This document shows, one piece after another, positions 29,175 to 38,311 of a stretch of 64,000 bases of DNA (its first letter is position 1; each line of letters opens with the position of its first letter). The notes under the pieces were generated by a model that made no database searches, was not told where the DNA came from, and saw only the letters and a list, made by a program, of their open reading frames with translations. Location of the stretch: assembly GCA_035540755.1 (NCBI GenBank), contig DATLGD010000223.1:7756-71755 (forward strand). The letters run 5' to 3'. The stretch comes from DATLGD01 sp035540755. GTDB taxonomy: Bacteria; Actinomycetota; Actinomycetes; Mycobacteriales; SCTD01. The position numbers and the translations under genes were made by a program.

Positions 29175-29906
29175 ATGTCCCTCGGTGCCCGCCTCTCCGC
29201 GATCTTCGGCCGCCGACGCGGCGACGACGACCCGATCGCCGAGCTGGACGCCTCCTACGCCCAGCAGTCGGCCCTGCTGCAGCAGAGCCGGCGCGGCGTC
29301 GCCGACGTCGTCACGGCCCGCAAGCGCGTCGAGCTGCAGGTGCGCTCGCTCGAGCAGAAGGCCGCCCGGCTCGAGTCCGAGGCGCGCGAGGCGCTGCACG
29401 CCGATCGGGAGGACGCCGCCCGCGAGCTGCTGGTGCGCCGCGCCGGGCTGCTGCAGCAGGCAGGGGCGCTGCAGCCCGACCTCGACCGCCTGCAGGACCA
29501 GGAGGGCCGGCTGCAGGAGTCGGTGCAGCGGCTGGAGGTCAAGGTCGAGGCCTTCCGCACCCAGAAGGAGACCGTGAAGGCGGGCTACAGCGCCGCCGAG
29601 GCGCACAGCAGGATCGGGGCGGCCTACGCCGGCATCTCCGAGGAGAGCGCCGACGTCGGGCTCGCGCTCGAGCGCGCCCGGGCGCGCACCGAGCAGATGC
29701 AGGCCCGCGCCGACGCCGCCGACTCGCTCGCCGCCGCCGACAGCGGCGCGCTGCCCTGGGAGTCGGCCGGCGAGAGCGCCGAGCGCCGGCTGGCCGCCCT
29801 GCAGGCCGGCGACGGGGTGGAGGCCGAGCTGGCCAGGCTGCGCGGCGCGGGTGGCCGACTGCGCGGACCCGGCGCGGCGGGCCCCGACGCGGAGGCGGCC
29901 CGGTGA
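29175..29906 (+). CDS. pspA: PspA/IM30 family membrane-stress protein
   Basis: A 243-residue, mostly alpha-helical coiled-coil protein. It begins MSLGARLSAIFGRR, an amphipathic membrane-binding start, and has long heptad-rich helices to about residue 180 (ELQVRSLEQKAARLESEAREA and following). PspA/IM30 proteins assemble on stressed membranes. The C-terminus is an Ala/Gly-rich tail. The stop overlaps pspAA as GTGA. Confidence 0.85.
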   Translation: MSLGARLSAIFGRRRGDDDPIAELDASYAQQSALLQQSRRGVADVVTARKRVELQVRSLEQKAARLESEAREALHADREDAARELLVRRAGLLQQAGALQPDLDRLQDQEGRLQESVQRLEVKVEAFRTQKETVKAGYSAAEAHSRIGAAYAGISEESADVGLALERARARTEQMQARADAADSLAAADSGALPWESAGESAERRLAALQAGDGVEAELARLRGAGGRLRGPGAAGPDAEAAR

Positions 29907-30193
29907 TCGTGCGCATCCTCACCGAGGGCCAGGTCGACCTGCCGGACGCCCTGCTCGACGAGCTCAACGTCCTCGACGCCGCGGCCGAGCAGGCCGTCGA
30001 CGCCGGCGACGAGGCCGCGTTCTCCGCCGCCCTGGGACGACTGCTCGACCGGGTCCGCACCGGAGGCCGGCGACTGGCCGACGACGTCCTGGTGCCGTCC
30101 GACCTCGTGCTGCCCCCGCCGGACGCCACCATCGACGACGTGCGGCACCTGTTCGACACCGCCTCCGGCGCCGACGGGCTGGTGCCCGGATGA
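29903..30193 (+). CDS. pspAA: PspA-associated protein PspAA
   Basis: A 96-residue protein starting MIVRILTEGQVDLPDALLDELN, the hallmark of the PspAA family found next to pspA in actinobacteria and archaea. The C-terminus has DDVLVPSDLVLPPPDATIDDV. It is coupled to pspA and htpX by 4-bp overlaps at each side. The biochemical role is unknown; the neighbourhood implies partnership with PspA. Confidence 0.88.
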   Translation: MIVRILTEGQVDLPDALLDELNVLDAAAEQAVDAGDEAAFSAALGRLLDRVRTGGRRLADDVLVPSDLVLPPPDATIDDVRHLFDTASGADGLVPG

Positions 30194-31086
30194 GCCGGCG
30201 CGGGCGGTTCGCCCCGGACCGGCAGCTGAGCACCCGCATGGTGCTCGTCGTCTTCGCCCTCGGCCTGCTCTACGTGGTCGCGATCGCCGGGCTCATCGCC
30301 TACGGGCTCAACCCGCTGCTCGTGCTGCTGGTCGCCGGCGGCTTCTTCGCCTTCCAGTACTTCGGCAGCGAGTCCATGGCGCTGCGCGCGCTCGGCGCAC
30401 GCGAGGTGTCACCGCAGGAGGAGCCGGCGCTGCACGGCGTCGTCGACCGGCTGTGCGCGCTGTCCGACACCCCGAAGCCGAGGGTGGCGGTGGCCCACAG
30501 CGACGTGCCGAACGCCTTCGCCACCGGCCGAAGCCCCGACCGCGCCGTCGTCTGCGTCACGACCGGGCTGATGCGGCGGCTCGAGCCGGACGAGCTCGAG
30601 GGCGTGCTCGCTCACGAGATGTCGCACGTCGCGCACCGCGACGTGGCGGTGATGACCGTGGCGTCGTTCCTCGGCGTGCTGGCCGGGCTCGTCGCGCGGT
30701 TCTCGATGCGGGCGATGTTCTACACCCGGGGTCGGCGCGACTCCCGCACCATCCCGATGTTCCTCGCGGTCGTGGTGGTGTCGGCGGTCGTCTACGGCAT
30801 CAGCTTCCTGCTCATCCGGGCGCTGTCGCGCTACCGCGAGCTGTCGGCCGACCGCACGGCCGCGCTGCTCACCGGGCGGCCGTCGTCGCTGGCCTCGGCG
30901 CTCACCAAGGTGAGCGGCGAGATGGCCCGGGTGCCGACCGAGGACCTGCGGGAGGCCGAGCCGTTCAACGCCTTCTTCTTCGCCCCCGCGCTCGCCGCCG
31001 GGTTCAGCTTCTCCTCGCTGTTCGCCACGCACCCGCCGCTGGAGCGGCGGCTGGCCCAGCTGTCGCGCATGTCCGGCCAGCTGTGA
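30190..31086 (+). CDS. htpX: HtpX-like M48 membrane metalloprotease
   Basis: A 298-residue zinc protease. Two N-terminal membrane segments (about residues 18-55) precede the HEMSH zinc motif at ~148, two more segments, and the third-ligand region RELSADRTAALL. It acts in the membrane on misfolded proteins. It shares an operon with the PSP genes, indicating membrane quality control. Confidence 0.9.
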   Translation: MSRRGRFAPDRQLSTRMVLVVFALGLLYVVAIAGLIAYGLNPLLVLLVAGGFFAFQYFGSESMALRALGAREVSPQEEPALHGVVDRLCALSDTPKPRVAVAHSDVPNAFATGRSPDRAVVCVTTGLMRRLEPDELEGVLAHEMSHVAHRDVAVMTVASFLGVLAGLVARFSMRAMFYTRGRRDSRTIPMFLAVVVVSAVVYGISFLLIRALSRYRELSADRTAALLTGRPSSLASALTKVSGEMARVPTEDLREAEPFNAFFFAPALAAGFSFSSLFATHPPLERRLAQLSRMSGQL

Positions 31087-31093
31087 GGGACTG

Positions 31094-31684
31094 ATGGGCT
31101 GGCTCGACGCGCTGCTCGGCCGCAGCTCGCCGGTCGCGCCCGACCTCGACGCCCTGTTCGCGCTGCCGTCGGCGGCCGTGACGCTCGAGGCCGCCACCGG
31201 CCTGCAGCCGACCGGCACCGGCGCCGTCTGCGTCAAGCCGGCCGAGGGCCCGGCGTTCGCCAGGGCGCACGAGGAGGCGCTCGCCCTGCTGCGCCTCGAC
31301 GACGCCGCGCACGTGGACGAGCTGCGCGACTCCTTCGGCTTCCTGTGGAGCACGGTCCGGACCGCGCCGGACCGGCTCGCCGACGTCGTCACGGCCCTGC
31401 ACGGGGCGAACACCAGCTACGGGTCGGCCGGCTTCGGGCCGAGCCTGCTGTGCTCCGGAGTCGGCTTCGCCGGCGACGTCGAGGGCCGGCCGCGCACCGT
31501 CGGGCTGGTGTACCTGTACAAGCGCGGGACCTTCTACCCCTTCGCCCCGGTCGGACCGCAGCAGCGCGACACTGCCCTCGAGCTGCAGCTGCGCGGCACC
31601 CTCGCCGCCGACCTGCCCGTCGAGACCGAGCTGCAGCGCTGGTTCGCCGTGTGGGACGCGCCCTTCCTCAGCCCCGAAGGCTGA
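31094..31684 (+). CDS. pspAB: PspA-associated protein PspAB
   Basis: A 196-residue soluble protein starting MGWLDALLGRS and containing SFGFLWSTVR, HGANTSYGSAGFGPSLLCS and LVYLYKRGTFYPFAP, characteristic of the PspAB family. It is the fourth gene of the pspA-pspAA-htpX-pspAB cluster, 7 bp after htpX. Its 3' end overlaps the convergent PAS gene by 17 bp. Confidence 0.87.
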   Translation: MGWLDALLGRSSPVAPDLDALFALPSAAVTLEAATGLQPTGTGAVCVKPAEGPAFARAHEEALALLRLDDAAHVDELRDSFGFLWSTVRTAPDRLADVVTALHGANTSYGSAGFGPSLLCSGVGFAGDVEGRPRTVGLVYLYKRGTFYPFAPVGPQQRDTALELQLRGTLAADLPVETELQRWFAVWDAPFLSPEG

Positions 31685-33053
31685 TCCAGGCCAGGTAGAC
31701 CCGACGGCCGCTGGCTGTGCCCGTCGCCTCGATGACGAAGGTGCCGGTGATCTCGGTGCCGTCCTTGCGCAGGACCGGGAGGTCGAGCTCCACGCCGAGG
31801 ACGTGCGCCTCGCCGGTCGACAGGTGCCGGGTGAACCCGGCGACGTGCGCCTCCCGGAACCGAGGCGGCACCAGCGTGACCACGCGGCGCCCGACGAGCT
31901 CATCCGGGGCGTAGCCGAGGGCGTCGGCCAGCGGTCGGCTGACGGCGAGGATGCGGTTGGCGTCGTCGGCGGCCACGGCGCCGCGGTCGGTGTCACGCAC
32001 GGTGCTCTCGTCCCAGCCGACGTCGAGCGGCGCACCGCCGTCGTGCACCAGGTCGGTGAACCGCTCGTGGTCGGCGCCGGCCCACGCCGCCGGAGCTCCA
32101 CCGGACAGCTGGCTGATGACCTGTGTGCAGGCCCAGTCGCGCACGGCCACCACCTCGGGCAGGCCGGGGCGCACCAGCAGCGCGTCGGCGACGGCCAGCC
32201 GCTCGGCGGCGTCGAGCACGTCCTGCAGCGCCCCGAACGCCGGTGCCGAGCCGGGCGGCACGTCGAGCTCGAGGTCGAGCGAGGCGGGCACCTCCGGCAG
32301 TGGCGCGGGGTGGCCGTCCGGCAGGGGCAGGCGCTGGTGCCCCTGCGACCGGGCGTGCGCGACCGTTGCTTCGAGCGCGGTGTTGACGATGGCGCGGGCG
32401 GCGTCGGCCTGGGCCAGGTCGGCGTCATCCACCGGGCAGTCGAGGTGCTCGGCCCGGTAGAGGGCCAGCTCGCGGAGCACGGCGTCGTGGTGCTGCCGGG
32501 CGGCCAGCCACAGGGTCGGCGGCATGCCGCGCAGCACCACCCGAGCCAGGTCCGCCGGCGGCGCGACCGGAAGTGCGGACCCGTCCTCCGGCAGGTCCCA
32601 GCCGCCCTCGTCCCACCCCCCGTCGCCCCACTGGGCGAGCAGGTCGTCCTCGGAGCCCTCGTCCGGCCGTCTGCCCAGGCAGAACCACACCACTTTGCCG
32701 TCGGCGCCCAGCGGGGTGACGCCGTGCGCGTCGGTGACCGCCTCGACCAGCGCCATGCCGCGGCCGGTGGTGGCCTGGTCGTCGTACTCCCGCTGCCGGG
32801 GCAGGGCCGGGTTGCGGTCGCGGACCTCCACCCGGACGTGGTCGTCCGCGAGCCGCACTGTGAGGTCGAAGCCGGTGTGGGCGTGCAGCACGACGTTCGT
32901 GACGACCTCGCTGATCGCCAGCTCGGCGGGCTCCACCCAGGCGTCCCACCCGGCGTCGAGGAGCAGGCTGCGCACGAAGCGGCGGGCCTCGCGCGCGCTG
33001 AGGCTCGCCGGGTCGAACGCGCGGGTGCGCTCGAGCACCGCGTCGTCGGGCAC
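31668..33053 (-). CDS. Anti-sigma-type ATPase fused to a PAS domain
   Basis: A 461-residue regulator. The N-terminal ~125 residues form an RsbW/HATPase_c domain (PAELAISEVVTNVVLHAHTGF for the N-box and TTGRGMALVEAVTDAHG for the G-box). The middle (~170-330) is a poorly recognised helical region, possibly a DUF. A C-terminal PAS domain spans ~345-460 (ILAVSRPLADALGYAPDEL and VLRKDGTEITGTFVIEA). There is no SpoIIE phosphatase or HTH. GTG 33053 is taken; ATG further upstream gives a Cys/Arg tail. It probably senses a signal by PAS and acts on a sigma-factor antagonist. Confidence 0.75.
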   Translation of the reverse strand: MPDDAVLERTRAFDPASLSAREARRFVRSLLLDAGWDAWVEPAELAISEVVTNVVLHAHTGFDLTVRLADDHVRVEVRDRNPALPRQREYDDQATTGRGMALVEAVTDAHGVTPLGADGKVVWFCLGRRPDEGSEDDLLAQWGDGGWDEGGWDLPEDGSALPVAPPADLARVVLRGMPPTLWLAARQHHDAVLRELALYRAEHLDCPVDDADLAQADAARAIVNTALEATVAHARSQGHQRLPLPDGHPAPLPEVPASLDLELDVPPGSAPAFGALQDVLDAAERLAVADALLVRPGLPEVVAVRDWACTQVISQLSGGAPAAWAGADHERFTDLVHDGGAPLDVGWDESTVRDTDRGAVAADDANRILAVSRPLADALGYAPDELVGRRVVTLVPPRFREAHVAGFTRHLSTGEAHVLGVELDLPVLRKDGTEITGTFVIEATGTASGRRVYLAWISLRG

Positions 33054-33141
33054 TGGGCCTCCGCAGGTGGAGCAGTCGGTCCGGCGGGTCCTACCCGGTG
33101 CGAGCGCCCGGGAACCGCCGGGGCACGCCGGTCGGTACACC

Positions 33142-33147
33142 TAGGGT
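33142..33147 (+). promoter_or_regulatory. Leaderless -10 element of tldD
   Basis: TAGGGT ends 6 nt before GTG 33154, with no ribosome site in between. Confidence 0.55.
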
Positions 33148-33153
33148 GACCCG

Positions 33154-34683
33154 GTGCCCCGTGCCCTCGACCCCGCCTTCCGGGCCTTGCCCCTCGACGC
33201 CTGCAGCGACGCCGCCCTGCAGGCCGCCCGCGACGTCGGGGCCACCCACGCCGACGTGCGCATCGAGCGGCACCTGGGTCAGGACCTGTCGCTGCGCGAC
33301 GGGGCGCTCGAGAGCCGGCACGACGCCGTCTCCGCCGGGCTGGCCGTGCGGGTGGTGGTCGACGGCACGTGGGGGTTCGCCAGCAGCAGCACCGTGTCGG
33401 AGCAGGAGGCGGTCCGGCTCGCCCGGCAGGCCGTGCAGGTGGCTCGGACGGCCCGGCCGCTGAACGCCGAGCCGGTCGAGCTGGCCGACGAGCCGGTGCA
33501 CGCCGGCGAGGTCTGGCTGTCGGCCTACGACGTCGACCCCTTCGACGTGCCGGTCGCCGACAAGACGGAGCTCCTCGGCGGCTGGAGCCGCGACCTGCTC
33601 GCCTCCCCGGACGTGCAGCACGTCGACGCGGTCCTGCAGCAGGTGCTCGAGTGCAAGCACTACGCCGACAGCGCCGGCACCCGCACGAGGCAGCAGCGGG
33701 TGCGCGTGCAGCCCCGCGTGACGGCGACCCACGTCGGAGCCGACGGGCGCTTCGAGACCATGCGCACCAACGCGCCGCCGGCCGGGCGCGGCTGGGAGTA
33801 TCTGACCGGCACCGGCTGGGACTGGGAGGCCGAGCTGGCCCGGCTCCCCGAGCGGCTGGCCGGGAAGGCGGCGGCCCGCAGCGTCGAGCCGGGCCGCTAC
33901 GACCTGGTGCTGGACCCCACCAACCTGTGGCTGACCATCCACGAGTCGGTGGGCCACGCCACCGAGCTCGACCGGGCGCTCGGCTACGAGGCGGCCTACG
34001 CCGGCACGTCCTTCGCCACGCTCGACCGGCTGGGGTCGCTGCGCTACGGCTCGGCCCTCATGCACGTCACCGGCGACCGCACGGCGCCGCACGGCCTGTC
34101 CACGGTGGGGTTCGACGACGAGGGCGTGGCCGCGCAGTCCTGGGACCTGGTCCGCGACGGCGTGCTCGTCGGCTACCAGCTCGACCGTCGGATGGCCCGG
34201 CAGAACGCCGCGGCGCTGGGCACCGCCCCGGCGTCCGCCCGCTCCAACGGCTGCGCGTTCGCGGACTCGCCGTCGCACGTGCCGCTGCAGCGGATGCCGA
34301 ACGTGTCGCTGCAGCCCGACCCCGACGGGCCCGGCACCGAGGCGCTGATCGCCGGGGTGGAGCGCGGCATCTACGTCGTCGGGGACAAGAGCTGGTCGAT
34401 CGACATGCAGCGCTACAACTTCCAGTTCACCGGCCAGCGGTTCTACGAGATCCGCAGCGGGCGGCTGGTCGGTCAGCTGCGCGACGTCGCCTACCAGGCC
34501 ACGACCACGGACTTCTGGGGTTCGCTGGACGCCCTCGGCGGCCCCTCGACGTACCTGCTCGGCGGGGCGTTCAACTGCGGCAAGGGCCAGCCCGGCCAGA
34601 TCGCGCCCGTCTCCCACGGCTGCCCCGCGGCGCTGTTCCGCGGAGTGTCGGTGCTCAACACCACCGCGGAGGCGGGCCGATGA
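33154..34683 (+). CDS. tldD: TldD metalloprotease subunit
   Basis: A 509-residue TldD/PmbA-family protein. The zinc motif HESVGHATELD (HExxxH) is at about residue 265 and the later Cys region FNCGKGQPGQIAPVSHGCPA is present. TldD and TldE form a heterodimeric peptidase that trims unfolded peptides and modified peptides. The GTG start fits the leaderless promoter. The stop overlaps tldE as ATGA. Confidence 0.92.
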   Translation: MPRALDPAFRALPLDACSDAALQAARDVGATHADVRIERHLGQDLSLRDGALESRHDAVSAGLAVRVVVDGTWGFASSSTVSEQEAVRLARQAVQVARTARPLNAEPVELADEPVHAGEVWLSAYDVDPFDVPVADKTELLGGWSRDLLASPDVQHVDAVLQQVLECKHYADSAGTRTRQQRVRVQPRVTATHVGADGRFETMRTNAPPAGRGWEYLTGTGWDWEAELARLPERLAGKAAARSVEPGRYDLVLDPTNLWLTIHESVGHATELDRALGYEAAYAGTSFATLDRLGSLRYGSALMHVTGDRTAPHGLSTVGFDDEGVAAQSWDLVRDGVLVGYQLDRRMARQNAAALGTAPASARSNGCAFADSPSHVPLQRMPNVSLQPDPDGPGTEALIAGVERGIYVVGDKSWSIDMQRYNFQFTGQRFYEIRSGRLVGQLRDVAYQATTTDFWGSLDALGGPSTYLLGGAFNCGKGQPGQIAPVSHGCPAALFRGVSVLNTTAEAGR

Positions 34684-36035
34684 GCGCGGACGTCGTCGAG
34701 CAGGCTCTGGCCCTGTCCCGGGCGGACGGCTGCCTCGTCATCGTCCGCGAGACCCGCCGGGTCGACCTGCGCTGGGCCGGCAACAGCCTCACCACCAACG
34801 GCGCGGACGCCAGCCGGTCGGTGACCGTCATCAGCGTCGTCGGCGAGGCCGTCGGCGTCCGCAGCGCCAGCGGCTTGGACGACGTCGAGTCCCTGGTGCG
34901 GTCGAGCGAGGACGCCGCGCGCGAGGCGCAGCCGGCCGAGGACGCCGGCCCGCTCGTGGAGGGCGGGGCCGACGCCGACTTCGAGGCGCCCGCGCCGCCG
35001 GTGGCGCCGGACGTGCTGAGCACGTTCGCCGCCGACCTCGGCGACCGGTTCGGTGCGGCTCGCGGCGACGGCCTCCGCCTCTACGGCTACGCCACGCACG
35101 ACGTCACGACGACCTGGCTGGGCTCCTCGACCGGGCTGCGCCGCCGGCACAGCGCCCCGACCGGCTACGTCGAGCTCACCGGCAAGGACGGCCGGCCGGG
35201 CGGCTCCTCGTGGGTCGGGCAGTCGACCCGCGACTGGCTCGACGTCGACGTCGACGGCCTCGACGCCGAGCTGCGCCGCCGGCTCGCGTGGGGCGCGCGG
35301 ACGGTCGATCTGCCGGGCGGTCGCTACGAGACGCTCCTCCCGCCGAGCGCCGTGGCCGATCTCATGATCTCGGCGTACTGGCGGATGTCGGGTCGCGACG
35401 CCGCCGAGGGCCGCAGCGTCTTCAGCCGGGCCGGCGGGCGCACGAGGGTCGGCGAGCGGCTCGGTCCGGCGGGGCTGCGGGTCTGGAGCGATCCCCGCGA
35501 CCCGCTGCTCGTCACCACGCCGTTCGCGGTGACGACGTCGTCGTCGTCGGTGACGAGCGTCTTCGACAACGGTCTGGACCTGCCGGCCACCGACTGGGTG
35601 CGCGACGGCGAGCTCGTCGCACTGCTCGAGACGCGGGCGACGGCGCGCGGCCGCAGCGCCCCGGTGACGCCGTACGTGCACAACCTGGCCATGGACGCCG
35701 GCGGCACCGCGACCACCGACGAGATGGTCGCGGGCACCGATCGCGGCCTGCTGCTGACCTGCCTGTGGTACATCCGCGAGGTCGACCCGCAGACGCTGCT
35801 GGTCACCGGGCTCACCCGCGACGGCGTCTACCTCGTCGAGGGCGGGGAGGTGGTCGGCGCGGTGAACAACTTCCGCTTCAACGACAGCCCGGTGGACCTG
35901 CTGTCCCGGGTCACCGAGGTGGGGCGCAGCGAGCGCGCGCTGCCGCGCGAGATGAGCGACTACTTCACCTGGAGCCGGATGCCCACCCTGCGCGTGCCGG
36001 ACTTCCACATGAGCTCGGTGAGCCAGGCCAGCTGA
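34680..36035 (+). CDS. tldE: TldE/PmbA subunit
   Basis: A 451-residue TldE-like partner, homologous to TldD but without the HExxxH motif. It has the family C-terminal GLTRDGVYLVEGGEVVGAVNNFRFNDSP split over ~30 residues near 390. Its ATG overlaps the tldD stop, consistent with stoichiometric subunits. There is no local substrate peptide gene that I can identify. Confidence 0.9.
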   Translation: MSADVVEQALALSRADGCLVIVRETRRVDLRWAGNSLTTNGADASRSVTVISVVGEAVGVRSASGLDDVESLVRSSEDAAREAQPAEDAGPLVEGGADADFEAPAPPVAPDVLSTFAADLGDRFGAARGDGLRLYGYATHDVTTTWLGSSTGLRRRHSAPTGYVELTGKDGRPGGSSWVGQSTRDWLDVDVDGLDAELRRRLAWGARTVDLPGGRYETLLPPSAVADLMISAYWRMSGRDAAEGRSVFSRAGGRTRVGERLGPAGLRVWSDPRDPLLVTTPFAVTTSSSSVTSVFDNGLDLPATDWVRDGELVALLETRATARGRSAPVTPYVHNLAMDAGGTATTDEMVAGTDRGLLLTCLWYIREVDPQTLLVTGLTRDGVYLVEGGEVVGAVNNFRFNDSPVDLLSRVTEVGRSERALPREMSDYFTWSRMPTLRVPDFHMSSVSQAS

Positions 36036-36044
36036 GGGCTCGGG

Positions 36045-36806
36045 TCAGCGCGGCGCCATCCGGATCGCGCCGTCGAGGCGGATGACCTCGCCGTTGAGCA
36101 TCGGGTTCTCGCAGATGTGGCGCACGAGCGCCGCGTACTCCGCCGGGTCGCCCAGCCGCGAGGGCATCGGCACCTGAGCGGCCAGCGACTGCCGGGCCGG
36201 CTCCGGCAGCCCCTGCAGCATCGGGGTGTCGAACAGCCCGGGTGCGATCGTCATGACGCGGATGAGCTTGTCGGCGAGGTCGCGGGCGGCCGGAAGGGTC
36301 AGGCCGACCACCCCGCCCTTGCTGGCGCTGTAGGCGGCCTGGCCGATCTGGCCGTCGAACGCAGCGGCGGACGCGGTGTTGACGACCACACCCCGCTCGC
36401 CGTCGACCGGCTCGGTCTGCGCCATCGCCGCGGCGGCGAGCCGCAGGACGTTGAAGGTGCCGATCAGGTTGACCCGCACGACGGTCGAGAACGCCTCGAG
36501 CGGCAGCGGGCCGTTCTTGCCGAGCACCCGCCCGGGGGTGCCGACGCCTGCGCAGCTGACCGCCACCCGCAGCGGACCGCGTCGGCTCGCGGCCTCGACG
36601 GCGGCCTGCACGGAGGCCTCGTCGGTGACGTCGGTGGGCACGAACAGCGCGTCGCCGCCGAGCCCGGCCGCGGCGGCCTCGCCACGCCCGCCCGGCAGGT
36701 CGAGCAGTACCACGGAGGCGCCGGCTCCGGCCAGCTCCCTGGCGGTGGCGAGGCCGAGGCCGCTGGCCCCGCCTGTGACGACGGCGACGGCGCCGGCCAG
36801 CTGCAT
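36045..36806 (-). CDS. SDR-family 3-hydroxyacyl-CoA dehydrogenase-like protein
   Basis: A 253-residue short-chain dehydrogenase. The NAD motif [12 protein letters not shown] is at residue 11; the catalytic YSASKGG Tyr-Lys pair is near 155 with the Ser in [19 protein letters not shown] and [19 protein letters not shown] match the HSD10/17-beta-hydroxysteroid type, which oxidises 3-hydroxyacyl-CoAs. It ends 9 bp from the convergent tldE. A long palindrome lies upstream. Confidence 0.88.
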   Translation of the reverse strand: MQLAGAVAVVTGGASGLGLATARELAGAGASVVLLDLPGGRGEAAAAGLGGDALFVPTDVTDEASVQAAVEAASRRGPLRVAVSCAGVGTPGRVLGKNGPLPLEAFSTVVRVNLIGTFNVLRLAAAAMAQTEPVDGERGVVVNTASAAAFDGQIGQAAYSASKGGVVGLTLPAARDLADKLIRVMTIAPGLFDTPMLQGLPEPARQSLAAQVPMPSRLGDPAEYAALVRHICENPMLNGEVIRLDGAIRMAPR

Positions 36807-36837
36807 GATGCGTGCACTCCCTCAGGACAGTTCCGAT

Positions 36838-36875
36838 CCGGAAATCAACAGCACCCTGGTGCTGTTGATTTCCGG
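36838..36875. repeat. 38-bp near-complete palindrome
   Basis: An 18-bp arm (36838-36855) starting CCGGAAATCAACAG is followed, after the spacer CT, by its perfect complement (36858-36875). It is AT-richer than its surroundings and lies between two leftward genes. It could be a terminator for the PH-domain gene, an operator of the SDR gene, or a dispersed extragenic palindrome. Confidence 0.85.
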
Positions 36876-36892
36876 GCGATGTCCGCAGGACG

Positions 36893-38236
36893 CTACCGGG
36901 AGCGGGCGGCCCGGGCGCGCGCGGTGAGCTCGGCGAGCAGCCGCCGCGCCTCGTCGCTGTCGCGGTGCCAGGCGATCGCCCCGGGCAGCCGGCGACCGGC
37001 GGTGTCGCAGTGCACGCTGGCCAGGCGCAGCCGCCGCTGCAGCGGCCCCTGCCGGAGCCGCAGGCTCTGCACCTTGGCCAGCGGGACGACGTCCATGGTG
37101 GTGGTGACGAAGCCGAACGTCGTGACCACGTGCCGGTCGTCGAGCCCGACGCGCAGCCGGCGGAACCACAGCGGCGAGCGGAGCCGTGCACGCGGCGGCG
37201 GCGGGACCGCCGGCTGCGGCAGCGACCCGCTGAGCACCCGCGCGACGAGCGCGACCGCGAGCTCCTTGGGCGCGACCGGCAGCAGGGCGCTGGTGCTCAT
37301 CTGCTCCTCACCCCCTCCAGCCGCGTAGCCGGCCACGTCGACCTCGACCCGCACCCAGCCGAACGGCCGCCACAGCAGCGGCTCGCGCACCCGGACGACC
37401 TGCACCCGCCCGGCCGGGATGGTGGCGCTGCGGGTCTCGAGCAGGCCGTGCCGGATCTTCAGGCCGTCGACGGACTCCGAGACCCGGAAGCCGTACTCGG
37501 TGAGGACCCGCCGCACCACCGTCGTGACGACGCCGAAGGCCACCGGCAGCACGGTGAAGGCGACGACGCCGAACGCGCGCGGGTCGACCGCGGCCGTGAC
37601 GACGACGGCGACGAGGAGGAACCCGGTCGTCCAGACCGGCGCCCCGAGCAGGTTCGACCAGAGCAGCGGCCCGGGCGGCACGGCCACCAGCAGCAGCTCC
37701 GGCGGCGCTGCCGCCGTGGGCCCCCCGGCGGGGACGGCGGCGCCCCGGCGGCCGGCCGACAGCTCGAGCAGGCGCATGCGCAGCGCGAGGGCGTCGGCCT
37801 CGGACAGGTAGGACAGCGGAGCCTCGGTCTGACCGCCGCCGGCCACCTCGAGCCGCAGCTCGGCCAGGCCGAGGATCCGGGCGAACAGCGGGCGCACGAC
37901 GTCGACCGACTGCAGCCGCGCCAGCGGCACCCGGCGCTGGCGCTTCGTCAGCACGCCGCTGTCGACCTGCAGCTCGGTGTCGGTGAGCCGGTAGCGCATC
38001 GCCCGCCAGGTGACGTAGGCGAAGGCGGCCACGAGCGGCACGGCGACGGCGATCACGCCCAGCCCGAGCAGGGCCGACTCGGCCCGCAGCCCCTGCTGGC
38101 CGAGCACGACCACCAGCACCAGGCCGAACCGGCCGCCGCGCAGGAGCGGCGTCAGCGGGTGCAGGCGGTGCCAGCCGTCGGCGTCAGCAGGCGGGGCGGC
38201 AGGCACGCGAGCGGCGGGCGGCGGCCCGGCGCTCAC
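36893..38236 (-). CDS. Bacterial PH-domain membrane protein (YdbT-like)
   Basis: A 447-residue protein with three bPH2/DUF304 units alternating with paired membrane segments. Typical PH edges appear in MRYRLTDTELQVDSGVLTKRQRRVPLARLQSVDV and in DRHVVTTFGFVTTTMDVVPLAKVQSLRL (each quoted part is shorter in the protein core). About five transmembrane segments are visible. YdbS/YdbT pairs are membrane proteins of unclear role; some confer stress or antibiotic phenotypes. Overlap and order with the next gene suggest an operon. Confidence 0.85.
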   Translation of the reverse strand: MSAGPPPAARVPAAPPADADGWHRLHPLTPLLRGGRFGLVLVVVLGQQGLRAESALLGLGVIAVAVPLVAAFAYVTWRAMRYRLTDTELQVDSGVLTKRQRRVPLARLQSVDVVRPLFARILGLAELRLEVAGGGQTEAPLSYLSEADALALRMRLLELSAGRRGAAVPAGGPTAAAPPELLLVAVPPGPLLWSNLLGAPVWTTGFLLVAVVVTAAVDPRAFGVVAFTVLPVAFGVVTTVVRRVLTEYGFRVSESVDGLKIRHGLLETRSATIPAGRVQVVRVREPLLWRPFGWVRVEVDVAGYAAGGGEEQMSTSALLPVAPKELAVALVARVLSGSLPQPAVPPPPRARLRSPLWFRRLRVGLDDRHVVTTFGFVTTTMDVVPLAKVQSLRLRQGPLQRRLRLASVHCDTAGRRLPGAIAWHRDSDEARRLLAELTARARAARSR

Positions 38237-38311
38237 CGCTCCCCCTCCGCTCGCTGCGCAGGCGGCCGGTGCGCCCGCTCCTTCGTCACGGGCACCGACC
38301 GCGTGCTGCGC

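Noticed and set aside
37695..38236. The PH-domain protein pair as part of a defence or transport system
   Set aside because: The YdbS/YdbT domain order is ordinary and no partner genes support a special role.
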